The translations under genes were made by a program, and so were the position numbers. The notes beneath the pieces are model-generated. The model made no database searches. It saw only the letters and a list, made by a program, of their open reading frames with translations, and was not told the DNA's origin. A DNA stretch of 64,000 bases from CBDFNN01 sp965250215 (GTDB lineage: Bacteria; Bacteroidota; Rhodothermia; Rhodothermales; DATKEJ01): contig CBDFNN010000004.1 in the NCBI GenBank assembly GCA_965250215.1, positions 496,001 through 560,000 on the forward strand, given 5' to 3'. Below are positions 16,590 through 25,778 of the stretch, one piece after another (positions within the stretch are counted from its first letter, which is position 1; every line of letters starts with the position of its first letter).

Positions 16590-19151
16590 TCATTTTAGAA
16601 TTACCATTTGCCGACTCGCCTCCTGATCACCAGCTCGGATTCTATAAATATAGACACCGCTTGGTAGATCAGATCCATCGAATGATACATTATGGACTCC
16701 CGGTGCCTGCTGGCCCTCGATCATTGTGGCCACGATTTGGCCTATCGAATTGAAGATTTCAAGCCTAACCATGGACTCTTTTTCAAGCCGATAACTGATA
16801 GTGGTTTTGGTCTTGAATGGATTTGGATGATTCTGGTCAAGAGCAAACACGGATCCCATTTTCGAATAAATTCTGTATCTGTTTTCGGTCTGAATGGTGG
16901 GTCTAATCACTCCTGATCCTCCCGATCCAGCGGTTACATAAACGAATTTAGGACGACAATCCGACTCACTGGTGCTTATTCTTCTCTTATCGTTTCCAAG
17001 CGAGGGCTCATCAAGACGATACTTCACACTACAAGAAACCGGCCTAAGAAGCAGCCCTTCGCCAGGGTCGATCGTGATGTTGAACGCACCATCCTCATCG
17101 ATTCCATACATCACACCGTTCTCAACATTTTCGACCGCCCTCGCATCTAGTAGCTCATTGTCTAGCTGAACTTTAATCGTGCGAGTCGAATTGTCAAAGG
17201 TTTGTCGATTGACCAACATGAAGTAATCGTAATATTTGGTGTCATCGCTGAAAATGCTGAGATTCAGGTCTTCGACTTCTGTTCCGTTCTCTCTGATGTC
17301 CAATACATACATGGGGCCGGAGTAGTCAAAATCGCATCCGAGATCGTGGTCGATAAGGGATTGAATATTTCCTCCATAAGCCTTGCTGTACTCAGCGCTC
17401 AAGTGGAGTAGAGTCGGGCCAATCTGGTGAACCCTTGAATTTATCTCTCGAATGCTGTTCCACGAATTCTTGTATCCCGTGTACAAGCCCTGAGATGAAT
17501 CGAAGAAATTGCTGTGATGTGAGTAGTTGTTATCCACCGCGGCAAAAACATGTTCTCCATTTTCCCGAGTATCGTATTGCGATCCATATTGGAAATAGAA
17601 CAATCCTTTCGCTCCATAGCTCAGCGCAAGAAATATTTCCGCAGAACGTTCATTGGCTGTTATGGGTCTGAACGTCACACTACGCCCTTCTGGTTGGTAA
17701 CTGTAGTTCTCTGCAATTCCCAGGTTCTGAGGCATATACCAGAAGTCACGATTAAATTGCTTGGCGCTTTTGGCCGCGCATGGTATTCTCGGAAAGTAGG
17801 TGTTAACTAAGTCGGCCTGAATTTTTTGGTTGTAGGCGAAGTCGCTTTCTGGACTCGCTTCTCCGTAGGGTGGAATACCGTTTCCACCCTGCGGAAAATC
17901 TGGACTTGGTGTGTCCGCTCTAAAGGGATAAAAATCCACAGGAAAATAGTGAGGATTGGAGATGCTTAAATATTCCTCGTATCGTTTAAGCCGACGTTCA
18001 TTAGTCGAACCCACGGCGAAGGCGGTCAACACTTTAATCCCTTTTTTTGCGAAATAATCATTCATATACCTGTGGATGCGCCAGGAATTGAAGCGAGGTT
18101 CGTCCCCTAAAACAACATGAGTAATATCCCTTCCCGGTCCACCACGACGTTCGTTAATTATATTATCGAGCTCCTGGTTATAGCGGTTATGCAATAAATT
18201 CGACGCGACCTCATTTTCGAGCTGAACCCAGTCGACCGATACAGAGCGCTGGCCGAGCCATTCTATCTGAAGATTTACAACGGCTCGATTCATCTCAACC
18301 AATAGAGAATCCTCACCCGCGATGTTCTTAAGCATTAAGGAATCGTTAGGTATTTCAAATGGGATCTCGGACCAATCGATTTGGACATATTCGTCTCGAG
18401 GATGATCGCCTGATCGGATGACGAATGAATATCTCTTCTCCAAACAAGGAGTCCAAAATTCTGCCGTACATCCGTCGTTGGACAACCTACCAAGAAGCGT
18501 GATTTTCAGAAGATCTACATCCTCAGTATCGGTCGGAGAAGTGCTGTCGACTTTGAGCCTAACCTTGCCTCGGAATGCATGGACTTCTGAGGGTTCTGCT
18601 CCAGGTTCGTGATCATAGTCAGACCTGATCATGTGGTAGTTGCCGAAAGAGGTATTCAATTTCCCCGCAAGAATTCTACCCTCTGCGGGATCACTAAGCT
18701 CGGCCCTTACAACATTTGACCCCGGTGCACATTCAAAAAACAAACAGGAGTCGTCATCGCGGATTGTGGGATAGTCTCCCAATTCGAAATACCAGGGATC
18801 TTCGACGTCGTAACGAGCACTAATTGCCTCCGACCCTCCGGTATACTGTTGAAAATACCAAGAATGCAGGAATACCGGGATTCCTCTTGTTGCGGCAGAG
18901 TCTAGCAGAGCAGGGTAATATTGGATTTCAGGTGGATTTGAAAGAGGTAGCCCTCGCTCCATAGCATGCCACATATTGATGCCCACGCTGTCGATTCCCC
19001 CAAGGCTACGCATTCCTGCATCTCTCTGACTGTTCTGATAGGTGTGATAAGCACCGATAGGAAAGTCGCTCTGAGCGTGTAACGAGGAAACACACCACAG
19101 CAACAAAATGGTGGATAAGGCCCCAGCACGAGCTATGGGTATGGTCTTCAT
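16590..19151 (-). CDS. Large T9SS cargo protein with TIM-barrel-like domain
   Basis: An 853-residue protein. Signal peptide about 1-27 (LLLWCVSSLHAQ). The region from about 35 to 560 has segments reminiscent of TIM-barrel glycoside-hydrolase-like proteins: FPIGAYHTYQ, GIDSVGINMWHAMERG, RGIPVFLHSWYF, THVVLGDEPRFNSWRIHRY and AEIFLALSYGAKGLFYFQYG. A beta-sandwich insert (about 150-310) may bind carbohydrate. The end is a T9SS type A domain (QNHPNPFKTKTTISYRLEKE, GVHNVSFDGSDLPSGVYIYR, RQMVILK); note HPNPF rather than YPNPF. Catalytic residues cannot be assigned, so enzymatic activity is not claimed. Similar in theme to the smaller protein at 23013. Confidence 0.8.
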   Translation of the reverse strand: MKTIPIARAGALSTILLLWCVSSLHAQSDFPIGAYHTYQNSQRDAGMRSLGGIDSVGINMWHAMERGLPLSNPPEIQYYPALLDSAATRGIPVFLHSWYFQQYTGGSEAISARYDVEDPWYFELGDYPTIRDDDSCLFFECAPGSNVVRAELSDPAEGRILAGKLNTSFGNYHMIRSDYDHEPGAEPSEVHAFRGKVRLKVDSTSPTDTEDVDLLKITLLGRLSNDGCTAEFWTPCLEKRYSFVIRSGDHPRDEYVQIDWSEIPFEIPNDSLMLKNIAGEDSLLVEMNRAVVNLQIEWLGQRSVSVDWVQLENEVASNLLHNRYNQELDNIINERRGGPGRDITHVVLGDEPRFNSWRIHRYMNDYFAKKGIKVLTAFAVGSTNERRLKRYEEYLSISNPHYFPVDFYPFRADTPSPDFPQGGNGIPPYGEASPESDFAYNQKIQADLVNTYFPRIPCAAKSAKQFNRDFWYMPQNLGIAENYSYQPEGRSVTFRPITANERSAEIFLALSYGAKGLFYFQYGSQYDTRENGEHVFAAVDNNYSHHSNFFDSSQGLYTGYKNSWNSIREINSRVHQIGPTLLHLSAEYSKAYGGNIQSLIDHDLGCDFDYSGPMYVLDIRENGTEVEDLNLSIFSDDTKYYDYFMLVNRQTFDNSTRTIKVQLDNELLDARAVENVENGVMYGIDEDGAFNITIDPGEGLLLRPVSCSVKYRLDEPSLGNDKRRISTSESDCRPKFVYVTAGSGGSGVIRPTIQTENRYRIYSKMGSVFALDQNHPNPFKTKTTISYRLEKESMVRLEIFNSIGQIVATMIEGQQAPGVHNVSFDGSDLPSGVYIYRIRAGDQEASRQMVILK

Positions 19152-19260
19152 TCAGGATGGTAAAAGTATCTCGCAATTGGCAGTTACAAATAGATTGCCA
19201 ATCTGATCAGAGTAGTCTACGATATATAGACAAGATCGGTCGAGGGGAAATTCCTCCGAT

Positions 19261-19479
19261 TTAGGGTAATAAAAACCCTCTCGTTCTTTTATGGATCAAT
19301 ACCACATTTTTCCTCGCTCGAAAATTGCATGACTTAAGTCGGAGGTAATACATTCCACTGGATGCCCGATTCATTTCATCATCTTGCATCTCACACAATC
19401 GTCTCCTACCCGGTGACTGAAATCCTTGAATCAAGCTTCTCACTTGCTCCCATCCATTCGATAGATACTCAAGTCGCAA
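19261..19479 (-). pseudogene. Decayed T9SS sorting-domain fragment related to the 24074 gene
   Basis: The minus strand encodes FQSPG, DDEMNRASSGMYYLRLKS and a terminal VVLIHKR. The intact gene at 24074-24994 has FQSPG, DDEMNRASTGVYYLRLRS and MILIR in the same places. The DNA is visibly alike over some 120 bases (shared string GATGCCCGATTCATTTCATC). The fragment lacks a signal peptide, the cargo part and the YPNPF block, and it reads through the normal terminus. It is therefore a pseudogene remnant of a paralogue. Confidence 0.75.
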
Positions 19480-19538
19480 CCTTCCTCCCCAACGCCAAAT
19501 TCGCCGAGGAGGGGATTTGGTTCTGCTATGAATCAGCT

Positions 19539-20882
19539 TTATTTAACAAGTGTGACTTGCTGCTGGCCTACGAAATTCTCACCCACGATGCGGATGAAGT
19601 AGGGCCCGCCTGGCAGCCCATTGGCCGTAAAGGTGAAAGTGTGCCGGTCCTGGCCCGTGAGTTGGCCTCTATGTAGCACGTCCACAAATTGACCCATCAG
19701 GTTGTAGACACCCACTTCCACATTCTGGTCGCTGGCAATCAAAAGCGTGAATCGACCTTGTGGGTTGAAGGGGTTCGGATAGAATGCACCGAGCACATAT
19801 CCGTCTGGCAGGATTCGGTCCGTCTCGATGACGCGGCTGTATTCAAATGCTCCATCGAAGTCGAACTGCTTGAGCCGGAACTTGTGATGACCGTAGTCAA
19901 GGCCGTCAACGCGGAAGCTGTAGGACTGGGCATCGCTGGTGGTGCCGGCTCCTTCGATGAAGCTAAGAGATTGAAAGTCACCTTCACCTACGGCCTGTTG
20001 GACCTCAAATCCGGCGTTGTCAGTTTCTGAGGCAGTAGCCCAAGAGATCAAGGCCGTGTCATCATCCATGGATACATTAAAGGCGGTCAATTCAACAGGC
20101 AGCCGCTGCGGGATATTGTTCACGCCGATTTGACCATTGATGGCAATAGGAGCCAACGACAAGCTCGCGGTACCTGATGTTTCAAACGCACCTGTAAAGT
20201 CGGCGGGTCCAAAGGGTAGACCGGTATTGGCAAGGGGTACGGCTGTTCCGTCGTCTATGCCAGTTCGAAGACCGGCAAAAGGGGCTACGGCGTGGGTGAT
20301 GGGACTGGCCGATATCATTGAAAAGAAGACAAAGTCTCCATTCCCTCCATCGGTGATTAACATCTCGTTGTCAGGTGTCAACAGTACTGCAGAATCTCCA
20401 CCGGCACTGGTCCCCGCATCCCAATCGGCATAGAGCCACTGGGTAATATTAGAGGAACGACCATTCAAAGGGGTAAGAGTCAAGTTATGTACAACACTGG
20501 CTAAGCCTCCAGGTCCGCCTCCTCCGGTCCCACTCAGGGGGTTTAGATCGGTCAAGGTCACGGTCCACACGGCTGAGAACAGGCCGCGACTATCCACATC
20601 ATTCCAAGTGAATGTGCCCACATTACCACTGTAATTTTGAACGTCCGGGTTAGCCAAGGACGACGGGTCGGGATCACCATCGATGGAATAGAACCACCCC
20701 ATTTCAAACAATTGATCCCCTCCGGGATTTAGGTTGTTCGCAGCAAAAAAACGGGCCGTCTGTGCGAAATCCATTGTAGTAACTCCGTCGGTGAGGGTCC
20801 CCTGGGCGTTGGTCGTGTTGGGGAGATAGAGCACTGTGCCAAAAAGCAAGGCGCTGAGTAAAAGGGTAGTAAAAGTTTTCAT
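19539..20882 (-). CDS. T9SS type A sorting-domain secreted protein
   Basis: A 447-residue protein. Signal peptide about 1-26 (FGTVLYLPNTTNAQ). The cargo domain (about 27-255) is a glycine-rich beta domain of a type common in PEP-CTERM-like secreted proteins (LFEMGWFYSIDGD, SAVWTVTLTDLNPLSG, ITQWLYADWDAGTSAGGDSA). It is followed by the shared fibronectin-like module (LPVELTAFNVSMDDDTALIS, SETDNAGFEVQQAVGEGDFQ, LKQFDFDGAFEYS) and a T9SS domain (FYPNPFNPQGRFTLLIASDQ ... GPYFIRIVGENFVGQQQVTL). The sorting signal is complete. A decayed sorting domain lies 60 bases downstream. The cargo function is unknown. Confidence 0.88.
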   Translation of the reverse strand: MKTFTTLLLSALLFGTVLYLPNTTNAQGTLTDGVTTMDFAQTARFFAANNLNPGGDQLFEMGWFYSIDGDPDPSSLANPDVQNYSGNVGTFTWNDVDSRGLFSAVWTVTLTDLNPLSGTGGGGPGGLASVVHNLTLTPLNGRSSNITQWLYADWDAGTSAGGDSAVLLTPDNEMLITDGGNGDFVFFSMISASPITHAVAPFAGLRTGIDDGTAVPLANTGLPFGPADFTGAFETSGTASLSLAPIAINGQIGVNNIPQRLPVELTAFNVSMDDDTALISWATASETDNAGFEVQQAVGEGDFQSLSFIEGAGTTSDAQSYSFRVDGLDYGHHKFRLKQFDFDGAFEYSRVIETDRILPDGYVLGAFYPNPFNPQGRFTLLIASDQNVEVGVYNLMGQFVDVLHRGQLTGQDRHTFTFTANGLPGGPYFIRIVGENFVGQQQVTLVK

Positions 20883-21310
20883 GGTGTGTTAGGGCCGGGA
20901 TGTTAAGAATCATTAAGGACGAGAGGGAAATGAGAGAATGCAATGTAAACGTAACACACAGTACATTGTAAAACTATGCATGGCGTTTCAAGGGTCGCCA
21001 TCTACTCTTTCCAGCTAAGCTGACAAAGTAGATTCCGCCTTCTGGGCCAGAAGCATCGACAGAGATTTTCTGTATTGATCCAGCCCCGAAACATATTGGC
21101 CAGTTTGATACACAAGATTGTGCTTGCCAATAAACATATAACCTTGGAATTTGTCATTCGGGATGATCCAAATAGGCGGACTATGAGCGAAACGCCAGCG
21201 ATTCTTCCGCACATTCAATTAAGCGCCGGGATGGGAGGTTTGTAACTCTCAGTTTATCAAATCCGTACTTGTCATGTAGTTGCCACTCAGCTCAAAATCA
21301 TTACCCCCAG
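20883..21310. other. Intergenic region with a possible sorting-domain remnant
   Basis: This gap separates two divergent genes. On the minus strand at 20974-21090 one frame reads IQKISVDASGPEGGIYFVSL then a short tail and stop, which resembles the end of a T9SS domain (GIYFVSL). The rest shows nothing recognisable. Confidence 0.4.
20974..21090 (-). pseudogene. Possible T9SS sorting-domain fragment
   Basis: The frame VDASGPEGGIYFVSLAGKS ends at TAG (20974-20976). The GIYFVSL pattern and the upstream Ser/Asp-rich block fit the penultimate strands of a sorting domain, but the basic tail is poor and no start or YPNPF motif is present. Confidence 0.3.
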
Positions 21311-22984
21311 ATGACGCATCGACTTGCCTTAGTTTCATTGATTGTATCGATGTCCTTTTTCACGACGACATCGCGAGCTCAGACTCTGGATCCGACGGAG
21401 TATTTCAAAATCCTGTCTGAGGCCAAAGCTTCGATTCGGGCTGGTGACACGGACCGTGGAATAGAACTTTATAGCAAACTTCTCGGGCAGGTCACAGACG
21501 ATCCTGAGTTGTGGGAGGCCATCTCGGAAGCTTGGCAGGTGCAAGAAAATCCAGCCGAGGCACTAAATGCGCTCATCAATGCCCAGAAGAACTTGGGAGG
21601 AATGGACGAATATCTGGCACGAGACATTGGCAAAATGTATTTGAAGCTCGGCAATCTCGACTCGGCTGAGGTTTGGGTTCAACGCACACTCGATGCCGGC
21701 TATGCAAGGCGGCAGCAATTTCGCCATGATGACCTGTATATAGAACTTCGGGAAAGACCGTCTTTCAGGCGACTTGCAGGCATTCCTCCGAAGGGATTGT
21801 CACGCGACGAGAGCTGGCGTTTCGATTTGTCGTATTTCGTGGAGGAAGTTGAGAGGCTGCATGCAGACCCGAATAATCCTGCGGATTCACCGGCCTTCGA
21901 AAAGGCGACTCTGGCTTTGTTCGAACAGATTCCGCAACTGTCGGACGAGGAGGTTCTGTTGAAATTGATGCGCCTTGCTGCGCTTCTGGACGACGGACAC
22001 ACGACTCTTTATGGCCCTGGAGACGGATCTCCGCTGGACCTTGACCCTGCTGAAATACCTCTTAAGTTCTATTGGTTTGAAGATGGACTATTCATCGTCG
22101 ATGCGGATTCTGCACACAAGGATCTTGTCGGAAAAAGAGTAGGGATGTTTGGGACATTGGATGCGGAGACCACTTTGGATAAGCTGTCAGAGCTTCGAGG
22201 TGTTGACAACCCTATGACCTTTCGATGGCTCAGTGCGCAATTTTATATGAGGCGACTATTTATGTTACGGGGCGTTGGTGTTGCCGACGAAAAAGGAATA
22301 GATCTTCATCTCGACGATGGGAATAGAGCGGAGGTCCATCGATTGGAGGCTTCGCCTTGGCAGGCACGCCGGAAGCTTCGATCACAAGCGCAAGCTGACA
22401 CAACTTTGTGGCTTCGCAATGTCGACAAAAATTACACGCTCCACTCCTTGGATGACGCGGTATACTTTCAATTCAACCAAGTCCGTAATAATCGCAGTGG
22501 TGAATCGATCGCAGACTTTGCGAACCGCCTTGGAGAAAAACTCAGGTCGAGCGAGGCTCGAAATTTAATCGTTGATCTGAGACACAACAATGGCGGTAAC
22601 AATACCCTAGTTCGCCCGCTTATCAGACGTTTAGTTGCATGGGAGGTCGACGAGGAGCATCGTCTTTGGGTTCTGACGGGCAAGAACACCTTCTCAGCGG
22701 CGCAAAATTTTCTTACACAAGTAGAGCGCTACACCGACGCCATTATTGTTGGAGAACCCAGTTCGTCTAGTCCGAATTTTGTAGGTGAGGAGACGGATGT
22801 TGAACTGCCCTGGAGCCGAGTTAGTGCGAGCATTTCGACTCGTTTCTGGCAGGACTCCGCGCCGACGGATCATCGGATGTGGATTTATCCCGACATGCCG
22901 GTACCGCTATACTCCGCTGATTACTTTGGCAATAGAGACCCTGCACTCAAGTCGATTCTGAGGATTATCAATGAAAGCAACTAG
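21311..22984 (+). CDS. Exported TPR plus S41-type (tail-specific protease-like) protein
   Basis: A 557-residue protein. The start at 21311 places a standard signal peptide (MTHRLALVSLIVSMSFFTTT..SRAQ) at the N-terminus; the in-frame ATG at 21269 only adds hydrophilic residues. Residues about 30-130 carry TPR-like helix pairs (GIELYSKLLGQVTDDPELWE, PAEALNALINAQKNLGG, YLKLGNLDSAEVWVQR). The C-terminal half has S41 features: LLDDGHTTLYG, NLIVDLRHNNGGNN and GKNTFSAAQNFLTQ, the last containing the usual nucleophile Ser. No PDZ domain is evident. It would act in the periplasm or at the outer membrane, possibly on peptides. No operon partner is seen. Confidence 0.85.
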   Translation: MTHRLALVSLIVSMSFFTTTSRAQTLDPTEYFKILSEAKASIRAGDTDRGIELYSKLLGQVTDDPELWEAISEAWQVQENPAEALNALINAQKNLGGMDEYLARDIGKMYLKLGNLDSAEVWVQRTLDAGYARRQQFRHDDLYIELRERPSFRRLAGIPPKGLSRDESWRFDLSYFVEEVERLHADPNNPADSPAFEKATLALFEQIPQLSDEEVLLKLMRLAALLDDGHTTLYGPGDGSPLDLDPAEIPLKFYWFEDGLFIVDADSAHKDLVGKRVGMFGTLDAETTLDKLSELRGVDNPMTFRWLSAQFYMRRLFMLRGVGVADEKGIDLHLDDGNRAEVHRLEASPWQARRKLRSQAQADTTLWLRNVDKNYTLHSLDDAVYFQFNQVRNNRSGESIADFANRLGEKLRSSEARNLIVDLRHNNGGNNTLVRPLIRRLVAWEVDEEHRLWVLTGKNTFSAAQNFLTQVERYTDAIIVGEPSSSSPNFVGEETDVELPWSRVSASISTRFWQDSAPTDHRMWIYPDMPVPLYSADYFGNRDPALKSILRIINESN

Positions 22985-23012
22985 GCCTCAAATCGTTTTG
23001 GTTGCACCTTGT

Positions 23013-24002
23013 TTATTGCTTTAACGAACTCAATAGGGGCAATACTTTCTCGGAATAGTAGGGCTCCTCTGTGCTCCAAAAAACGTAATCAAGCATCAAG
23101 TAGTTCTGAGCAAAATCTACTATCTCTGGGACTGTCACTTGCTGTCCTGTTTTAGGGTTTTCTAAGCTATAATTTCCGTGTTGAATCGCTACTCCTGTTG
23201 GCACCTTTCCTGCGATCCGTCTTATCAAGGGATAGCTATTTCTCATTTGACCCTCTCTATAAACTTTAATATCTGGACCTCCCATACCATGCTCAATCTC
23301 TAAGGCATAATCATATAGATCTTTTAGATTCTCACTATAATTTCCAGGTAAAAAGTTAGCATATAAAATTGGGTCAGACCTTTTGAAGTGCGTTTTTGAG
23401 ACTAGCATATTCTTTTTTATCTCTTCGATATATTTGCTAGTAGTAAAACCTGTTGGGTTTATCCCATCTGCATTTTTCACGTCAATTGCAGTTTCTGGCA
23501 TATTGATTCCTGCTATGCGCCCATCAAATTGTTTAGCCAATGCTATAAGAAGTTTGCGGTATTGATCTGACACTACGGGATCCCATCTCCGCGCAACCCA
23601 ACCTCCTTTTTCTAGCTTTCCTTGGTCGTTCTCCCAAAATTGGGGAGAGGATCCTCCTTGGTAAATAGGATCGCTTAGCATATAGTTTGGCGTCAATATT
23701 CTACGACTGCTAAACGTTACATCCTGAATTTGAATAAATAATTTTTTCCCTTTGGAAGCCAAGAATTCCAAGTCTTCTTCAATTTCAATAAAATCGTAAG
23801 TCTCCTTTTTGCGCTCAAGCAATTTCCAAGCATAGGTGATTTGTGCACCTACGATCCCGGGATTAGAATAGAACGAAGAGTCATGTATTAATTCTCTGTC
23901 TCGCGAGAAAAACACATAATGTTCTATGTTGCTTTGACAATATCCCTCAGAAACTGTCGACAAAATCAGCAGGAATAAAAATCGGATATGTATTCTATTC
24001 AT
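23013..24002 (-). CDS. Exported protein with glycosidase-like TIM-barrel features
   Basis: A 329-residue protein with a signal peptide (MNRIHIRFLFLLILSTVSEG..YCQ). Segments such as PGIVGAQITYAWKLLERKKE, YDFIEIEEDLEFLASKGKKL, FDGRIAGINMPETAID and MLDYVFWSTEEPYYSE resemble the strand-ends of beta/alpha-barrel hydrolases of the GH-A type; the two Glu residues in MPETA and TEEPYY sit where acid/base and nucleophile would be expected, but this is a tentative reading. Codon use is more AT-rich than the neighbours, which hints at separate ancestry. It has no T9SS domain, so it is probably periplasmic or secreted by another route. It is followed upstream by a sorting-domain protein on the same strand. 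Confidence 0.65.
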   Translation of the reverse strand: MNRIHIRFLFLLILSTVSEGYCQSNIEHYVFFSRDRELIHDSSFYSNPGIVGAQITYAWKLLERKKETYDFIEIEEDLEFLASKGKKLFIQIQDVTFSSRRILTPNYMLSDPIYQGGSSPQFWENDQGKLEKGGWVARRWDPVVSDQYRKLLIALAKQFDGRIAGINMPETAIDVKNADGINPTGFTTSKYIEEIKKNMLVSKTHFKRSDPILYANFLPGNYSENLKDLYDYALEIEHGMGGPDIKVYREGQMRNSYPLIRRIAGKVPTGVAIQHGNYSLENPKTGQQVTVPEIVDFAQNYLMLDYVFWSTEEPYYSEKVLPLLSSLKQ

Positions 24003-24073
24003 GAATCTCGCCTGATGGTTTTGAGATCTAGCTCAGGTTTAGGATAAGATTAAGGACGCTATATTTTTTCGCT

Positions 24074-24994
24074 CTATCTAATCAGAATCATTTTTTTCGT
24101 CTCCTGAAAATCTCCGGAGCGCAGCCTTAGGTAGTACACCCCGGTGGATGCCCGATTCATTTCATCATCCCTAGCATCCCACACGATTGATTTCATTCCA
24201 GGCGACTGAAATTCACCTACCAAGGTCCTCACCTTGCTACCATCAACTCGATAGATACTCAAATCCACATCACCTGCATCAAATAGATTGTAGGAGATCC
24301 TCGTGGAAGGATTAAAGGGGTTGGGATAATTCTGATGTAGATCGATCGCCGAAGGAAGCTCAATGTCAGATGCGTCGGTCGAGGTCATTTCGACAATCGA
24401 GATATCGTCGAAGTACAACTCGCCATACATGCCCGTAATGCTTAGATCACCGACTAAGAGGTGCTCAATCGTCGGGAAGGAAGATGACGTCAGTGTGCTT
24501 GCAAGCTGTCCATTGACGTAAAATTCCTGGGTGAAATTTGTGCTATCAACCCTTATGGTGATCTCACTCCAAGCGGTCTGGGTCAGGAGTGTAGGAATCG
24601 TCTCGCCGGCATCCACAGCAGTGAAGGAAAGAGTACTGTCCGTCATTAACACCCGTGTTATGAATACCGCTGTTCCTGCCTGCCAATTGGCGATAAGCTC
24701 GAAGGCACTAAAATATGTTGAGCTAGCCGGATAGACCCAGAAAGAAACCTCATGCATTCCGTAGTCCAGAGAAAGTTCTTGGTAGGAATAGGAATATGCA
24801 GTAGCAGTAGTATCATTTACCCAAAGAGATTTTGACCCGGCGTGAACCATGTCTGTTGAAATGGCGACGCTGTCCACCGGAGTCCAGCCAGTGAAGTCCG
24901 CTTCAAAATCTCCATTAGGAATGACACTCTGTCCTGATAGTAATTTTGGCGAAATGACAAGTACTAAGATCGATATAGCTTTTAGTGTTTTCAT
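24074..24994 (-). CDS. T9SS type A sorting-domain protein with jelly-roll cargo domain
   Basis: A 306-residue protein. Signal peptide about 1-22 (ISILVLVISPKLLSGQ). Residues about 25-205 form a beta-sandwich of CBM/laminin-G type: VIPNGDFEADFTGWTPVDS, HAGSKSLWVNDTT, YGMHEVSFWVYPASS and GELYFDDISIVEM. NGDFE..GW at the start and YFDDISI at the end are typical of carbohydrate-binding modules such as CBM4/9. The sorting domain follows (LHQNYPNPFNPSTRISYNLF, DEMNRASTGVYYLRLRSGDF, KKMILIR). The product would be a surface lectin-like protein without its own catalytic part. It could work with the glycosidase-like protein at 23013, on the same strand and 71 bases downstream; this is inference. Confidence 0.85.
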   Translation of the reverse strand: MKTLKAISILVLVISPKLLSGQSVIPNGDFEADFTGWTPVDSVAISTDMVHAGSKSLWVNDTTATAYSYSYQELSLDYGMHEVSFWVYPASSTYFSAFELIANWQAGTAVFITRVLMTDSTLSFTAVDAGETIPTLLTQTAWSEITIRVDSTNFTQEFYVNGQLASTLTSSSFPTIEHLLVGDLSITGMYGELYFDDISIVEMTSTDASDIELPSAIDLHQNYPNPFNPSTRISYNLFDAGDVDLSIYRVDGSKVRTLVGEFQSPGMKSIVWDARDDEMNRASTGVYYLRLRSGDFQETKKMILIR

Positions 24995-25354
24995 TCTTCT
25001 TGTGGTTCTTAGAGTGAAAAATCAGAACGAGTTCGATCGGATGAAGGGAGCTCTCGATGCTCTCGTGATGTCGAGAGAAGTCAGGACGAATGGACTCGTC
25101 GGGTGAACAGGTATAAGGAAGGGTCTGTTCAAAATGAGGATTGGTATTCCAAGAGAGAGGTCACTACAGATATACGCGATTTCGACAGTCGCTTTAGGCA
25201 GCTTCTTCCTCTAACTGTACTATTATACCGAACCAATCTTGGGAGGTCAAATCTTGGCAACTCCGAATGTCGTTAGAAACATATAAAAGACATCCTTAGA
25301 TTGAAGCGCAGAGCTCGATTACCAGTTTGATATTAACACCTAATCACCGAAGTC
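24995..25354. other. Intergenic region, nothing recognised
   Basis: A 360-base gap between the divergent T9SS gene and the DUF1761 gene. No open frame, hairpin with T-run or repeat was recognised. Confidence 0.5.
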
Positions 25355-25762
25355 ATGCCTGAATTTCAAATCAACTATCTAGCACTTTGTGTCTCCGCTT
25401 TCGCGACTATATTCATTGGAGCCTTATGGTATTCACCCCTTCTATTTGGCAAGTCCTGGTTGAAGGCACATGGCTACACTTCTGATCAAATGCGAGCATC
25501 TGTGGGGAGAAACTTCCTAGTGTCTCTTATATGCTATCTCGTTATGGCCTTTGTGATAGCAATTCTCGCGGACTACATGGATATATCGACATTTCAGCAT
25601 GGAGCCCTACTCGGCTTTCTGGTCTGGATTGGTTTTCTTGCCAGCATGGGGATGACGGCTCATCTAGTCTCGGGAAATTCTTGGACGATTTATATCATCG
25701 ATACAGCCTATCAGCTTGTCTACGCTGTGATAATGGGAGGCATCATCGGCTTTTGGAATTGA
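25355..25762 (+). CDS. DUF1761 family membrane protein
   Basis: A 135-residue protein with four transmembrane segments: LALCVSAFATIFIGALWYSP, FLVSLICYLVMAFVIAILAD, ALLGFLVWIGFLASMG and TAYQLVYAVIMGGIIGFW. The motif GALWYSPLLFGKSWLKAHG and the C-terminal IIDTAYQLVYAVIMG are characteristic of DUF1761, a family of small inner-membrane proteins of unknown role. The gene starts a two-gene plus-strand unit; the next membrane protein begins 17 bases after this stop. Confidence 0.88.
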   Translation: MPEFQINYLALCVSAFATIFIGALWYSPLLFGKSWLKAHGYTSDQMRASVGRNFLVSLICYLVMAFVIAILADYMDISTFQHGALLGFLVWIGFLASMGMTAHLVSGNSWTIYIIDTAYQLVYAVIMGGIIGFWN

Positions 25763-25778
25763 CTAGCGAGGACAGTCA

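Noticed and set aside
19362..20030. Plus-strand open frames opposite the 19539 T9SS gene
   Set aside because: Antisense shadows of a gene with clear domains; no conserved pattern of their own.
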